The notes under the pieces: model-generated | What the model saw: the letters and a program-made list of their open reading frames with translations, nothing else | The model's database searches: none | What the model was told of the DNA's origin: nothing | Shown here: piece after piece, positions 50,796 to 62,045 of the stretch | Layout: each line of letters opens with the position of its first letter | Position numbering within the stretch: the first letter of the stretch is position 1 | NCBI GenBank assembly: GCA_022264855.1 | Contig: JABYQU010000002.1 | Coordinates: 682,001 to 746,000, forward strand | Reading direction: 5' to 3' | DNA: 64,000 bases | Origin: Lenzites betulinus | Taxonomy: Eukaryota > Basidiomycota > Agaricomycetes > Polyporales > Polyporaceae | Position numbers and translations under genes: made by a program

Positions 50796-53700
50796 ATGGC
50801 CGTGAAGGACCTGGTGGGCCTCTACGAGTCGCGTTCCAAAGTCCTTGGAGCAACCCCTTCCCCTCCCTCGAGCTTCAGTCATAGGGAACGCAAGCTCTCT
50901 CAGAGTCCTCAGCCGCCTTCGGGTCTCCCGTCCAAGTCGGTTGAATCCATCACGGATGTACCACTCCCCTCCGCCGCTAGATTCCTTACGCACCCTCTCC
51001 TGCGGCGTCGAGAACCCAGTTCCGCCGACCAAGAAGATGATCCCACTCTCGAGGATCCTTTCGCGTCTGAAGGCGACTCCGCGACATACGTCGTCTCGGG
51101 CAGCACGGAAGGCCGGGAACAACTAGCTCAGTTTGTAAGGGACTCGGACGTCACTGATCAACATCTTGGAGAATCAAGCTCAAGGCGCACGCATGAGAAG
51201 TCATCTGTGTCGGGTACTCCTCTAGGCTATTCATCCGCATGGAGGCAGAATACGAGCACCGTCATGGATGATGGCTCTGCTATCGAGCTGAATCCACTTT
51301 TGTCCAGTGCGACTGGGTCAAGCACTCGCGTGGGGTCCTCCGAGAAAGGCGACAGTTCCTACCTGTCGACTACGCGTACTGATACTCCTCACTACCCGTC
51401 GAGCTCAACCACCACTCTTGTTCCCCCGCTCAATCTTGCTCCTCATACGCCAATTCCTCTCTCCCAGATTTTGGCTCGGAATGCTGCACCGGTGTCATTG
51501 CCCAAGCTGGACGACTACGTTTCGTCTCTGGAAATGCCCTCGTTCCCTGAGTGCCACAATGCAGACATCGTGGAGGGGAATGGAAAAGGTAGGGCGCCGG
51601 TCATCGCAATGTTCCCTCCTATGGAGCGTTTGGCGGGCACCACCCTCGTTGATCTCGAGAATAATGCGAAAGTCGCTCCGGCATGGAGGAACAGGCAATC
51701 TATCTTCTCGTCTATGCTAAACGTCGCTCTTGGCATCACGGTACGTATATGTAGAGGGGCCGCTGGATAGCCAGTTTGACCTTGGTGTACTATAGGGGTC
51801 CAGTGCAATCGCGCCGTTCTATAGCGTGCAAGGACTCGTTGACACCCTGCAGATCTTTGCCTTGATCCTCAGCACATTCTGTAAGTAGATTCCGCATGTC
51901 ATTCTGGCACCATCTCAAACTTTTGCAGTCTCGCATGGAGTTAAGCCGGAAGATCATTGGCGGACTCTGTTCCTCCAGACGATGCAAGTGGTGTACGTCT
52001 CGTTCGCAGATGTCTGACTTACAAGCGAACAGCCCCAACGTGTTGGCCTTGAATTTTGCCTCCTCGCTTGTGCAGTCTCTGGCTCTTCTGGCAGCTTTCA
52101 TGACTGTTGCCGGAATTCTCTTGTTCTTTTGGCAAAGGATGACTCGCGCTTGCTGCTCTGTCGTCGTTCCTGAGGGACTACAGTCAACTGAATACCTCAA
52201 GAACTCGTGGGCCGTGATAATTGTGACGTTCGTGTTGACGGTCATATATCTCCCGCTCAGTACAATGGCCGTCCATGTTTTGGTATGGTCTGACGATCTT
52301 TGGGCCGTGCCGAACCCCTACCTCAGTACGAACGCTACCACAATCGCCGAGCCGCTTGGACCCTCCGACGAATTTCGGGATCCCTTGGACTTCTGTTATA
52401 CCACTACAATGCTGCGAAACGAAATCAACTACGCCCCGGTCGTATTCATTCTCGCTCTGGTTTGCTTAGTTGGGGTATGTATCGATTTTGATTCGCGCGT
52501 GCAAATATGATTAACAGCTGTTCATAGCTGACTATTTGGTTCCCAATTCAACTCCACACCGCCATTCATCGCGTCACGCCCAAAGTCGATCATTTTACTG
52601 AGCTAGGGGCGCCGCGCAGCAATAGCGATATGGATCGCGAGTACCAGAGGCTTCTTGGGCGAGACCGGAATCCCTTGAACTTCCTGTATGGCGGTGCGTC
52701 GATGCGTCCACATACATAGACAGATAACTTACCGACTGGCAGGTTTTCGGCGAGGATGGGCGACATATGAATCAACATACCTGTTCGCCAAGCTTACTAC
52801 CTTACTGCTTACGGCGGTCATCGATCCTAACAACTGTCTCTTCCGGACTGCGCCGAGAGAGAAGGTCGCTGCCGCTCGCCAGATCTTGCTACTGGTTGCA
52901 ATGCTCGTCTTCTTTGCGCTTCAATGTGTCTATGCACCCTTCTTGGACCCTGTCAACAATGCCAGTGAATGGACATCACGCCTCAACTACGTTTTGACCT
53001 CTGCCGTATCTCTTGCTGTCGCACTCAATATACCCGGCCAAGATATCTTTAATGGGCCAGTGCTCTATGTGTGGGTGTTTCATCAAACTCGGGGTATATC
53101 TCAAACTCAAACTAACGTTTATGCAGAATATATGTTGTAACTTATGGTCTCAGCTTCTGTGAGTTGTGAAGAGGTCCCGAACGCGCAGCGCGCAGTGACA
53201 CTGGTTTTTTTATAGACTTTATCTTCATCAACATGAGTATCGTGCGCCGACTCGTGAAGAGTACGTGTGTACGGACACGAAACACCTTACGCTAGTCAGG
53301 CTAATGCATTTTGTCGTAGGGCTAGCTCGCAGGATTGATTTCAGTGAGTCAACATTATTCCTGATCCTCGTTTGCGTTCTCACATCTCGTTCCAGGCATC
53401 GATATATTTTCCCCGCGGTAAGGCTTCGATTACGCTCAATCAAATGTTACTCACGGAGCCCTAGCTTGGATCTTTCCTCAACATCGCCACATATCAAACG
53501 TCGCATATGGCAAGAGGCGATATCTACCCTACTGCTCACCGATGAGGAGAGCCGGATACCCAAGAAACAGACTATGGAGTACAAGCAAGCTCGCGATGGA
53601 GAATACCCACCGTACCTCCTACATTTCGCCGGTTCTCCTGGTGAGAGACATGTGGAGAATTTGAAGGTTCGCGCACCGTATGTCCCATGTTCCCGCAGCT

Positions 53701-55610
53701 CACACATGGTCGACAGATTCTGCGTGAGGTCGGTTCTGTTAGTTATACCAAAGCGGTCGCCCTGGCGTCTGGACCGGATTACGAGTGGTTCAAACATCTT
53801 GAAGAAATCATCCAGGATCACTACGTCGGTCCAGACTCATACTGGAAACCCCACGGCACTTTGCCCCGCGATTGTACCAGGTTCTTCGGCAACGCGTGGT
53901 GGGTACCCTTCCCACCTGCACTGGTACGTGGGCTGGTCGTCTTTTCTAAAATGCATTAGCTAACGGGAGACGAAGGTCATACGGTACGATGATGGTCCTG
54001 AGGTGGTTCTGAGCGAGGTGCGCGACCTGGAGCGTTATGTTCACCAGAATTCCGGAGAGGATGTCCTTCGCAAGCGCCATGTCCGAATGGCTCTCCGGGC
54101 ACTGGATGGACAGATCGTCCGATGGCCATATGATCATGTCCACGTAAGTGTTTCCTCGAGATGCGGCTCGCGCGACTTATGAAACGTGCGATAGTATGTC
54201 GGGAACCGGGAGAAGTTCTGCTGCTGTGGCAAGCGATACAAGGCGCAGACATCTATTCACTACCAGTCTTGCGTCTTCCACCTCAAACGACGTGGCAGCA
54301 TACACTGGGAGGGCCTTGAGCTCGGAAGCGGCTTCGATGTCGAACTCACTTATGCGAAGAAGGTGCAAGTCAGCGGGGCCGTCATCGGGCTCACTGACGA
54401 CTACGACCTTACACAGCCGCTTGCACACTTCTTGGCTATGAACGAGCAACTCATTCCTAGTCGCCTGTCTTACATCGAGGCCGCCCTGCACAACTACCGC
54501 CGTCATTTCAAGAAGGAGTCTGAGTGGAAACGGAAGACACTCTCGTACCGCTTCCTCACTGCAGTATACGACCAGCCACGCGAGCCCCGCGGATTGTCGG
54601 AAAGCGCGATGGAGATGGAGAGTGACGCGCGTGTGCGGAAGCTCATGGCCAGCAATGTGAACGTCTTCGAGATCACATACGATCGCCTATGCGCCGTCAC
54701 GAAATCGGAATTGGCGACATGGTGGTATATCTTCTGGGTAGGTAGACTATCTGCGTGGTGATGTGAGGATCCCGTGCTGACTTCTTCTCATCTTAGGACG
54801 ACCTATGGCGACGGAATTGGGATGCTATCAGTGCTCTGGGCAAGCACTCGACAGACTTCAATCCTCACTACCCAACGTCCATCGCCTACACGCCACTCCC
54901 TCGAGCTGCACTGGAGAGTTTCCTAACGCAGCGGGGCCTACTGCACAAGAAGCCGAAGTTCGGGGACTTCTTCCATGCCGGCTTCCTGAACAAGATGTAC
55001 CTTCGCATGAACGACATTGTCTTCCACGGCTCAGAGAAGGTATTCCATCGCGCTGCTCCTTCTAATAATTGGAGGCTGATACGACTGACAGGCTATTATC
55101 TTTCACCTCGGAGACGATGCGTCAGAGCTCGACATGGAAGAGGTCGACTTGCAGACTCTCGCGCGGCCGTCTACACTCGGCACCGGTGCGGGCACTGACC
55201 ATGACGACGCATCGATCCGCGCCCGGCCAGCCTACCGATGGGAAGGCATCTTGGACGACCCACTTACGACACGGAAGCACAAGAGCCACCGCCAGCGGGT
55301 TTTCTCGAAGTTCGCTGTCTGGCTGGGATTGAGCCCCCTCTGGCGTACAGGCGAGCCCTCTCAAGGTCTGGCATTGGATGTGAGGCTCCAGAATGGAAAG
55401 TATATTCTACTGGAGGGCAGTGAGGAGACCGTACGGGTAAGCGGGATGGGGAAGGAATCCAAGGGTATCTGATACAGCATCTAACGACATATGTTTGAGA
55501 ATGCAACGGGGTCCCGGCTGTTCGTGATTGAGAGCCTGTCGCCAGAAGCGAGGATGAATAAAGGCCCTTACCATCGCAACATGACGGGCGCGGCTGCCTT
55601 CAAGGCTTAG
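50796..55610 (+). CDS. Large fungal multi-pass membrane protein of unknown function
   Basis: Not recognised. ATG at 50796 (MAVKDLVGLYESRSKVLG) opens a roughly 300-residue Ser/Pro/Thr-rich cytosolic region. A membrane block follows: FYSVQGLVDTLQIFALILST, ALNFASSLVQSLALLAAFMT with VAGILLFFW, NSWAVIIVTFVLTVIYLPLS, VFILALVCLVGLTIWFPIQL, FAKLTTLLLTAVIDPNNCLF, ILLLVAMLVFFALQCVYAPF and LNYVLTSAVSLAVALNIPG. The C-terminal half is soluble, with WWVPFPPALV, a CCCGKRYKAQTS cluster, SIHWEGLELGSGFDVELTYA and WWYIFWDDLWRRN. The architecture (long tail, about seven or more helices, long C-terminal domain) suggests a sensor, channel or lipid-handling protein, but nothing identifies one. More than fifteen exons. 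The stop (55608-55610) overlaps the end of the convergent reductase gene. Confidence 0.65.
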
Positions 55611-56229
55611 CAGCGAGAAGCTGTTTCAGTTCCTCCACTGCGTCCAACACTTCCGGCTTGTACGCCTCCAGCCAGTCCGGAGCCGGTCCCTTCGTCGGCA
55701 CTTTTTCGACGCCGTTCGAATGCGACCTTGGAAGCTTGATAGCGACCCCCTTCTCGGCGACCCGCATCTTGAAAGCACCGCCGAGTAGGGACCTCAGCAG
55801 TCCGGCACAGCGCGTCCCGCCTCCGCCGCCATATGTGACTACAACGACCGGCTTGTTTCGCCACTCCCAGTACAGGTGGTCGAGTGTATTCTTCAGCTCG
55901 CCGGGGTATGAGCCGTTGTACTCGGGAGAGAGTACGACGAAACCGTCGAAAGACGATACCAAGGTCGCGAAGTCGCGCACCGCCGGATTGGGGTGTTTTG
56001 TGGGATCTCGGATGTCCGAGGGTACGTGGGAGCCGTCGACAATGGGCCCGAGCGGTAGAGGAGCCTTCGTAGGGTCTAGGAACACGACGTCGGTGAGGGA
56101 CGTGCGCGTTGCTCCTGCGGAACGAGAGTCCTGGAGTCCTTGACGGAGTACGGGCGTGAGCCAAGATGCGATTCCGATTCCATTTCCTGGCCTGCGCAGG
56201 CTACCGAGGAGGAGTGCGACTTTGGGCAT
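55600..56229 (-). CDS. NADPH-dependent FMN reductase
   Basis: Flavodoxin-fold flavin/quinone reductase, single exon, 209 residues. The FMN phosphate loop is LLGSLRRPGNGIGIASWL, close to the GSLRxxSxN pattern of the family. The second signature is VVLSPEYNGSYPGELKNTLD, followed by HLYWEWRNKPVVVVTYGGGG, the flavin-contact loops of the NADPH-FMN reductase/azoreductase group. Likely cytosolic, handling quinones or supplying reduced flavin. It lacks introns, unlike nearly all of its neighbours. A TATATA sequence at about 56,283 lies roughly 55 bp upstream of the ATG on its strand. The last 11 bases overlap the convergent membrane-protein gene. Confidence 0.88.
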   Translation of the reverse strand: MPKVALLLGSLRRPGNGIGIASWLTPVLRQGLQDSRSAGATRTSLTDVVFLDPTKAPLPLGPIVDGSHVPSDIRDPTKHPNPAVRDFATLVSSFDGFVVLSPEYNGSYPGELKNTLDHLYWEWRNKPVVVVTYGGGGGTRCAGLLRSLLGGAFKMRVAEKGVAIKLPRSHSNGVEKVPTKGPAPDWLEAYKPEVLDAVEELKQLLAAKP

Positions 56230-56619
56230 AGCGATGGCTAAACGGGCGACGGGCGGGGGTTGTGGTGGATCTAAGCAGGCTGTATATAGCTCGAGCAGAT
56301 GAGGGAACGTGGAAGAGCCATGTCGCCATTCGATTGCCGCAGCATTGAACTTCTGTATACTTAGACAGATAACGTCGAGTCTGCTACATTCCGCGCGAGA
56401 AATCCGTAGTCTTTGTACGAAAGCTCAGCGCTGGGTCTGATGCTATGGCAAGGGTCGAGCGCAAGTACTAAGGATCGTCGTCGTTGCGGTTCAGCGTGCC
56501 TTCGATCGCGGTGGCTGAGCATCCTTTTCTGGTCACGGTCACTACCGCATCTCGGTACATTTTCTGTTCAGCTCCCTCCCCCACCTCCGCTTTACGCTCA
56601 CAGCGTATACTACTTTTCT

Positions 56620-58076
56620 ATGCCTCGAAGAGCTCGTCCTGCGACCAGAAAGCCCCCCACGCATGTCGTAGCCACAGCCCAGAAGCCGCGGCCTACACCT
56701 ACGCCGTCCCGCCGGCCCTCCGGGTCAAAACATATTACCGCAGACCGCAACCGTGTTGAACAAGATGCCTCTGACAGCTCTGAATCGGACTCCGGGCTCG
56801 ACATCGAGGATGATGGTTCCGAGAAAGCGGAAAGCTCCGACTCTGCTTTCGAAGCCCGGGAAGAGCTGGATGTCGAAGCGGAGCCGGATGTACCCCGCGT
56901 TGCTCAATGGGTGGATGAGGAGGACCTCGAAACCTTTGAGGACGAACATACACATAGCGAGGGTAGTGAAGACGAGGAACAGGATAACGGTGATCGTCTG
57001 GTATGATAATATTGGCAAGTAAACCCGGACACATGCCTGAACTTTGAACAGGAAGCGGACCTCAAGGCATTGCCGTTCGGTGCTCTACGGAAAGCGCAAA
57101 AAGCACTAGCTAAGATCCAAGTTCTTAATGACTCTGAAGATGAGGCGTCGGACGACGAATTGCCACCCGAGGATGGACCATCCTCCCTTCGCCCTATCAC
57201 CACAGAGGTTAAGGGCAAAGAGCGGGAAAAGAAGGAGGTACCCAAGAGGAAGAACAAGCATGCGTGAGTAACCGACAAAACTTACAACCCTTCCTGAGCT
57301 GAAGAGTGCCAGACCAACGGAGATCACGTCGAAAAGACCCGTTTCGCGGTCGCGGTTTATAGCAGAAGAGAAAGTGGTACGTAAATTGTCGTTGTCATGC
57401 TTTCTCATAACATCGATGTACTGATGCACACTCCTCCTCAGATACCTCGCGATCCCCGCTTTTTGTCTGTTTCCGGCGAGTTCGACCCCAAGAGGTTCCA
57501 GGCACAATATGGATTTCTCTCGGACATGCACAGAGAGGAGATGAAGACACTCAGGGATAACTTGAAACGTGCCCGCAAGCTACTGGTCAATTCACCACGA
57601 GACCTCCGTGAAGAACGAGAGGCAGAAGTGGAACGGTTGGAACGTGCGCTCAAGCGTGCGGAGAGCACCGTGAACAGAGATCGACAAGACAAGGTCCAGC
57701 TCGAAGCACTCGGCAGGGCGAAGAAGGAAGAACGAGAAAAGCGCCAGGACGGGAAGAAAGCGTGGTTCATGAAAGATGGTAAGTTGATATCACATCTAAA
57801 GTCAGCCAAGTTATACTGAGTTGTGGTATTCCTCTAGCGGACAAGAAGGAGTTCTTGCTCAAGGCCAAATACGATGCTCTCGCAGCGTCCGGCGGCCGGG
57901 GTGCCGTCCGAAAGGCGATCGAGAAGAAGCAGAAAAAAGTGGGTCAGAAGGAGAAGAAGAAACGGCCATTTGTTGCTGGTCCGCCCCCACGAATTGCTGG
58001 CGACGCAGCAGCGTCACGCAAACGTCCGCGAGACACTGGAGAGGGAGGGCCGAGGAAACGTACCAGGACTTCATGA
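56620..58076 (+). CDS. RRP36: rRNA biogenesis protein RRP36
   Basis: Nucleolar small-subunit processome component required for early pre-rRNA cleavages. Exons 56620-57000, 57052-57263, 57307-57376, 57442-57778 and 57838-58076 join to 1,239 nt, 412 residues. After an acidic N-terminal region come LKALPFGALRKAQKAL, then RPTEITSKRPVSRSRFI, PRDPRFLSVSGEFDPKRFQA, YGFLSDMHREEMKTLRDNL, the coiled-coil-like EREAEVERLERALKRAES, and the C-terminal DKKEFLLKAKYDALAASGG, VRKAIEKKQKKVGQKEKKKR and RKRTRTS. The DPRF-SGxFxxxxF-YxFL series is typical of RRP36. The ATG at 56620 starts the basic leader MPRRARPATRKPP. Confidence 0.93.
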
Positions 58077-58489
58077 TATGGTAGCACTCCCGAGCATATC
58101 GGCTAGTCGACAGCATATATGCGTTGGATCACGTATACTCCCCATATGCGTTCATGTATTCTGCGCCCGCTCTGAGTCGGCTGCCACTACATAGTCTGTT
58201 CACACCTACAGTTCAGACGTTCACGTCTACACCTCGGAGGTAACATGAATATATGAGCTCGTTCGTGTTGTCCGACAGCGTCAGCCAATCATAACACGGT
58301 GAAAGAGCCCACGGGCGCCTACACCCCGCACAACGCTTGCGATCGTTTTTGAGGTTGGGTGCTACCGCGACTTCCACATGTTCCATGTAGCTCCCGCATC
58401 GCTCCGTATCCTCCTGGCTTCACGGCCTTGATGCAGGCGACTCGAGCCTACAGTAACCTGCTAGGTGCAACAAGCAACCGCTTTCCGCC
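58077..58489. other. Intergenic region
   Basis: 413 bp between RRP36 and the CorA-like gene, both on the plus strand. No coding or RNA signature was recognised. Confidence 0.4.
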
Positions 58490-60946
58490 ATGGTGCAGCA
58501 AGACGAACCTGGCTCCTTTCCGCTCCCCCCGCCGCCCGAGCTCTACGGTTATGTGGAAAATCCAGCGGCTCTGCATGACGGATCTGACAGTGAAGACGAG
58601 AACCAGGATATATACCGCGGGCCGCCTCCGGAGCAGCCTAGGTCGCCTTCCCCGTCTCCGTCAACCGAGACGTCCTCTTCGTCAAGCTCCGGTGGTTCCG
58701 TCTTCGGCGGTCGACTAGGTGCGATCTCTGCAGGAGTCGAGCATGCTATCTCGCGTTGGGCCAGGGCATGGATGTCTTCTTCATCGCTATCTTCTTCAAG
58801 CTCCAGCTCCAGCTCGGCGTCGATCATTACTTTCGCGAAGTCGCAGACGACTCGGCGACGCAAACGTCGGCCTCGTAGTCTGGCCACCCTCCACAACGCA
58901 CGATCTGAGCGTGAGGTTGCCGCTCGTATACGTGCCCGAGAAGATCTTCGCAATGTTCCTCGCGGCTTTGTTCTGTACACGCCCACTCCTGCCACCGCTG
59001 GTCCCGAGCGTGGACGCAGACGGGATGCCCCTCACGAGCCTGTTTTCCGGACAATGTCGTTACCCGAGGTCACCACTCGCCTGAACGGAGTACTCAAAGA
59101 ACGCACAAAGGCACGCCGCAATCGAACAGAGCACATCAGTCCGGCACCATCACGCCCGCTCTCGCCGCCCTACAATGACTACATGCTCTCGGATGGCTCA
59201 AGCGTAGCAAAATCCACGCCCGGTCTCCCTGTACCTCCTCTATCGCGGGACGCCAAGGGCAAGCAGAGGGCGCCAACGCCGCACAATGAGCTTAACATGT
59301 CGGGTGCCTCGACGACGAAGAGTCAGCTCCCTGGCAGCCTAAACTCACCCGTACCCAAAGCATGGTGGCTCGACGTCTCATCACCGACTTGGGAGGATAT
59401 GTGTGCCATTGGCAAGGTGCGCTAGTACCATTGTTGAAATCCAGATACCCGAACTCAAATTCCTTATACATAGCTTCTTCACCTCCATCCGTTGACACTG
59501 GAGGATATCCTGACTCAAGATCCGCGAGAGAAGTTGGAGCTGTTTCCCAAGCTAGGCTACTATTTCATCTCTTTCCGAGCAATAGAGAGCCAGAAGACTC
59601 GAGACCGCTTGCGCAATATCCTGAGTGTCGACGATGAAGCCCTGCAGCTGACCGATGCAGGTCTTGTTGCGGAGGTCAATGTGTATCTCGTTGTCTTCCG
59701 GGAGGGTATATGCACGGTTAGTCCGGTTCGACATATCTTCATACCGCAGTGCTGAACTCCTCTCGATAGTTCCATTTCGCCGATATCGAGGAGCACGTGG
59801 ACAGAGTGCGCACAAGAATAATGCTGCTGGGAGAAAGCATCAATACTTCATCTGGTAGGCCTTACACCGCACGCAACTCGCATAACGCTGACTGCCATGT
59901 AGATTGGATAGCACACGGCATGCTAGATTCCATCGTCGATTCTTTCTTCCCCTTCCTTGAGGTGATCGAACGGGAGGTCCTCGGCATCGAGCACCTTGTT
60001 TTCACTGTTGGCGGTGACACTGGCCTGCTTGACAACACTGCCTTTACCAAGTCGCAATCGCAATCCTCGGGATCGGCTACCGCTCTGCTGTCTGAGAAGA
60101 TAACAGTGCCAGAAGTAGACGAAAAGCACTCCTTCGTCGACATCTCGGGCGACAAGGATATAATTACGTCCATATCCCCTAGACCTCGGTTTTACGCCCC
60201 GACTAGCTTTCCACTCTTGATGCGTCGAGCGCGGCGTGCTTTCTGCGAAGCTATCTCGGCTATACCCCGATTCAAGGCTACAAAGCCAACTTCGCCGGAA
60301 TACCACCCCACAACAACCATTCACCGTATGGCGCGCGCGCGTAGACTCGTCACATCTTTGACTCGTTTCCTGGCCGTCAAATCCGAGGTCGTCGCTCAGG
60401 TCAAGAAGCGCTTGCTGACCCAAGGAGAATGGGGCCTTGGTAATGGGACTGAAGATGATCTCGATGTCTTTGTTTACATGGGGGATGTCCAAGGTATGCA
60501 CGGCCCTTCCACAGACGTTCATCATATCTCATTTTCTTTGTAGATCACATTCTCACCTTGCAGCAGTCGCTGGCGCATTACGAACGCATGTTGAATCAGT
60601 CTCATCCAACACACCTTGCCCAGCTTCGGGTATCGGTCAACAGAGCGAAGGCAGGGACTGACAAGGCTATCGTGAGCCTGACCGTAATATCGCTGGGCGT
60701 ACTTTGCGTCCAGACCCTTCTCGGTAAGCACATGATGTGTAGGCGGTACGGCCGTCAATTTGACCGACTCGTTCCTCAGCATTGGCCTCAATGAATTGTG
60801 AAATTCCTGCCAATCCAACGGGCACCAACCAATTCGACATCTTTGCGATTGTGATCGCCCTCTCAGTCCTCATCATGGCTATATATGGGATCGCCGTGCG
60901 CCATTGGTGGATCCAAGCGAAGCGTCGTCGTTTGACGATGCTGTAA
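58490..60946 (+). CDS. CorA-like divalent-cation transporter with variant SMN signature
   Basis: Membrane protein of the CorA/Alr1/Mnr2 superfamily, which moves Mg2+ or related cations across the plasma or vacuolar membrane. The long N-terminal tail (about 300 residues, Ser-rich, with Pro/Ser-rich segments) precedes the CorA core: LHLHPLTLEDILTQDPREKL, FPKLGYYFISFRAIES, EVNVYLVVFREGICTFHFAD, and the long helix around DHILTLQQSLAHYERML. Two terminal membrane helices follow: KAIVSLTVISLGVLCVQTLL and IFAIVIALSVLIMAIYGIAV. Between them, where CorA proteins have the pore-mouth Gly-Met-Asn, the sequence is ASMNCEIPANPTGTN, so Gly is replaced by Ser. The tail after helix 2 is basic (RHWWIQAKRRRLTML). 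Substrate is not predictable from sequence. Confidence 0.8.
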
Positions 60947-62045
60947 CTTATTATCAGCGGACAATACTGTGCGGAGCGGTCCCAGTATGAATTCTGTGTA
61001 TGTTTAGATTATCTGCCTAGTCACCTAATTCGTATACCTCGCGTTTTTGCAACCTGATAGATTCTTTACAGCGGTATTTCCAGGCCTTGTATCGGTAGAA
61101 ATGGATGCTCGTTCAAACGTTCATGACTGGGCACCATATTGTCTTGAACTGCCGACAATCCACGCCGCCTGCAAGATTGGCAGAACGCATATGCTTTCGG
61201 AGATCTGTTGTAGGCGAACGTTCACGGGTAAGTACGGGCAGGGCCCCCGAAGCCGCCGTGGGCATCCAAGCTTCACGCCGCGTGCGGCGTACGCGTGCGC
61301 CAGCATGCTGTATCACTAAACAGAGAGCACTCCACGGCCCTTGTTTGTCGCTTCAACATCTCGAACTCTGAAAGCGCAGCACGCCGCACAAAAATACGAC
61401 CGGATGGCTGGAAGTAATGGTGAGTAGTCCGCAATGCTGCTCACCGGCCTTATGATTGGCGTCGTCGTCGTAGCGCTTGGAACCGGTGTGCCGGAAGATG
61501 TGCCGTGCAGCCAAACACTTCGCTTATGCACTTAAGTCTCGCATCTGCTTCTGCCAACAGTGAGCGCTCATCCATGCTATGCGTGATAATATTAGCGAGC
61601 TCAGGGGATCACCTTACACAGCACGGACGCGTATAATTGGCTTTCTTTCTATGTTTACACCGACACATTCGAGCTGCGATGGCTCAGCTTTGCAAGTGCA
61701 ACGCAAGATCATATGTCTGCTGTGTCTGATCCAAGACCTACTTCACAGTGGGACTGGCGGACTACGTGAGAAAGGCATCTGTTGCCCCGCGTTGCCGAAG
61801 GCAGCAAGCTGGCAGCAACCTCCGGAGTCCGATCCCAATATAACTTCCGACAGTGAAGTGAAGGCATGACTCAGGACTATTTGCCCGCCTTCCCCCGTGG
61901 TTGCCGACGCGGTCTATACTACGCGCCTGTCTCCATCGCATCGCCCACCATCTCACCTTAGACCACCTACTCTCCCCTATAATAACTCACTGCCACTCCT
62001 TCAACGAGTTACCCTTTCTGTCCTTACTCGCCCCCAAGGTTCGAT
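60947..62045. other. About 1.1 kb without a supported gene
   Basis: Several ORFs under 100 codons on both strands; none shows a family motif, and codon use looks non-coding. A TATAATA-like stretch at about 61,979-61,984 lies some 65 bp before the KRE6/SKN1 start and may be part of its promoter. A small intron-containing gene cannot be excluded. Confidence 0.4.

Noticed and set aside
61047..61319. Short ORFs in the 1.1-kb gap before KRE6/SKN1
   Set aside because: Under 100 codons, no motif, no convincing splice arrangement.
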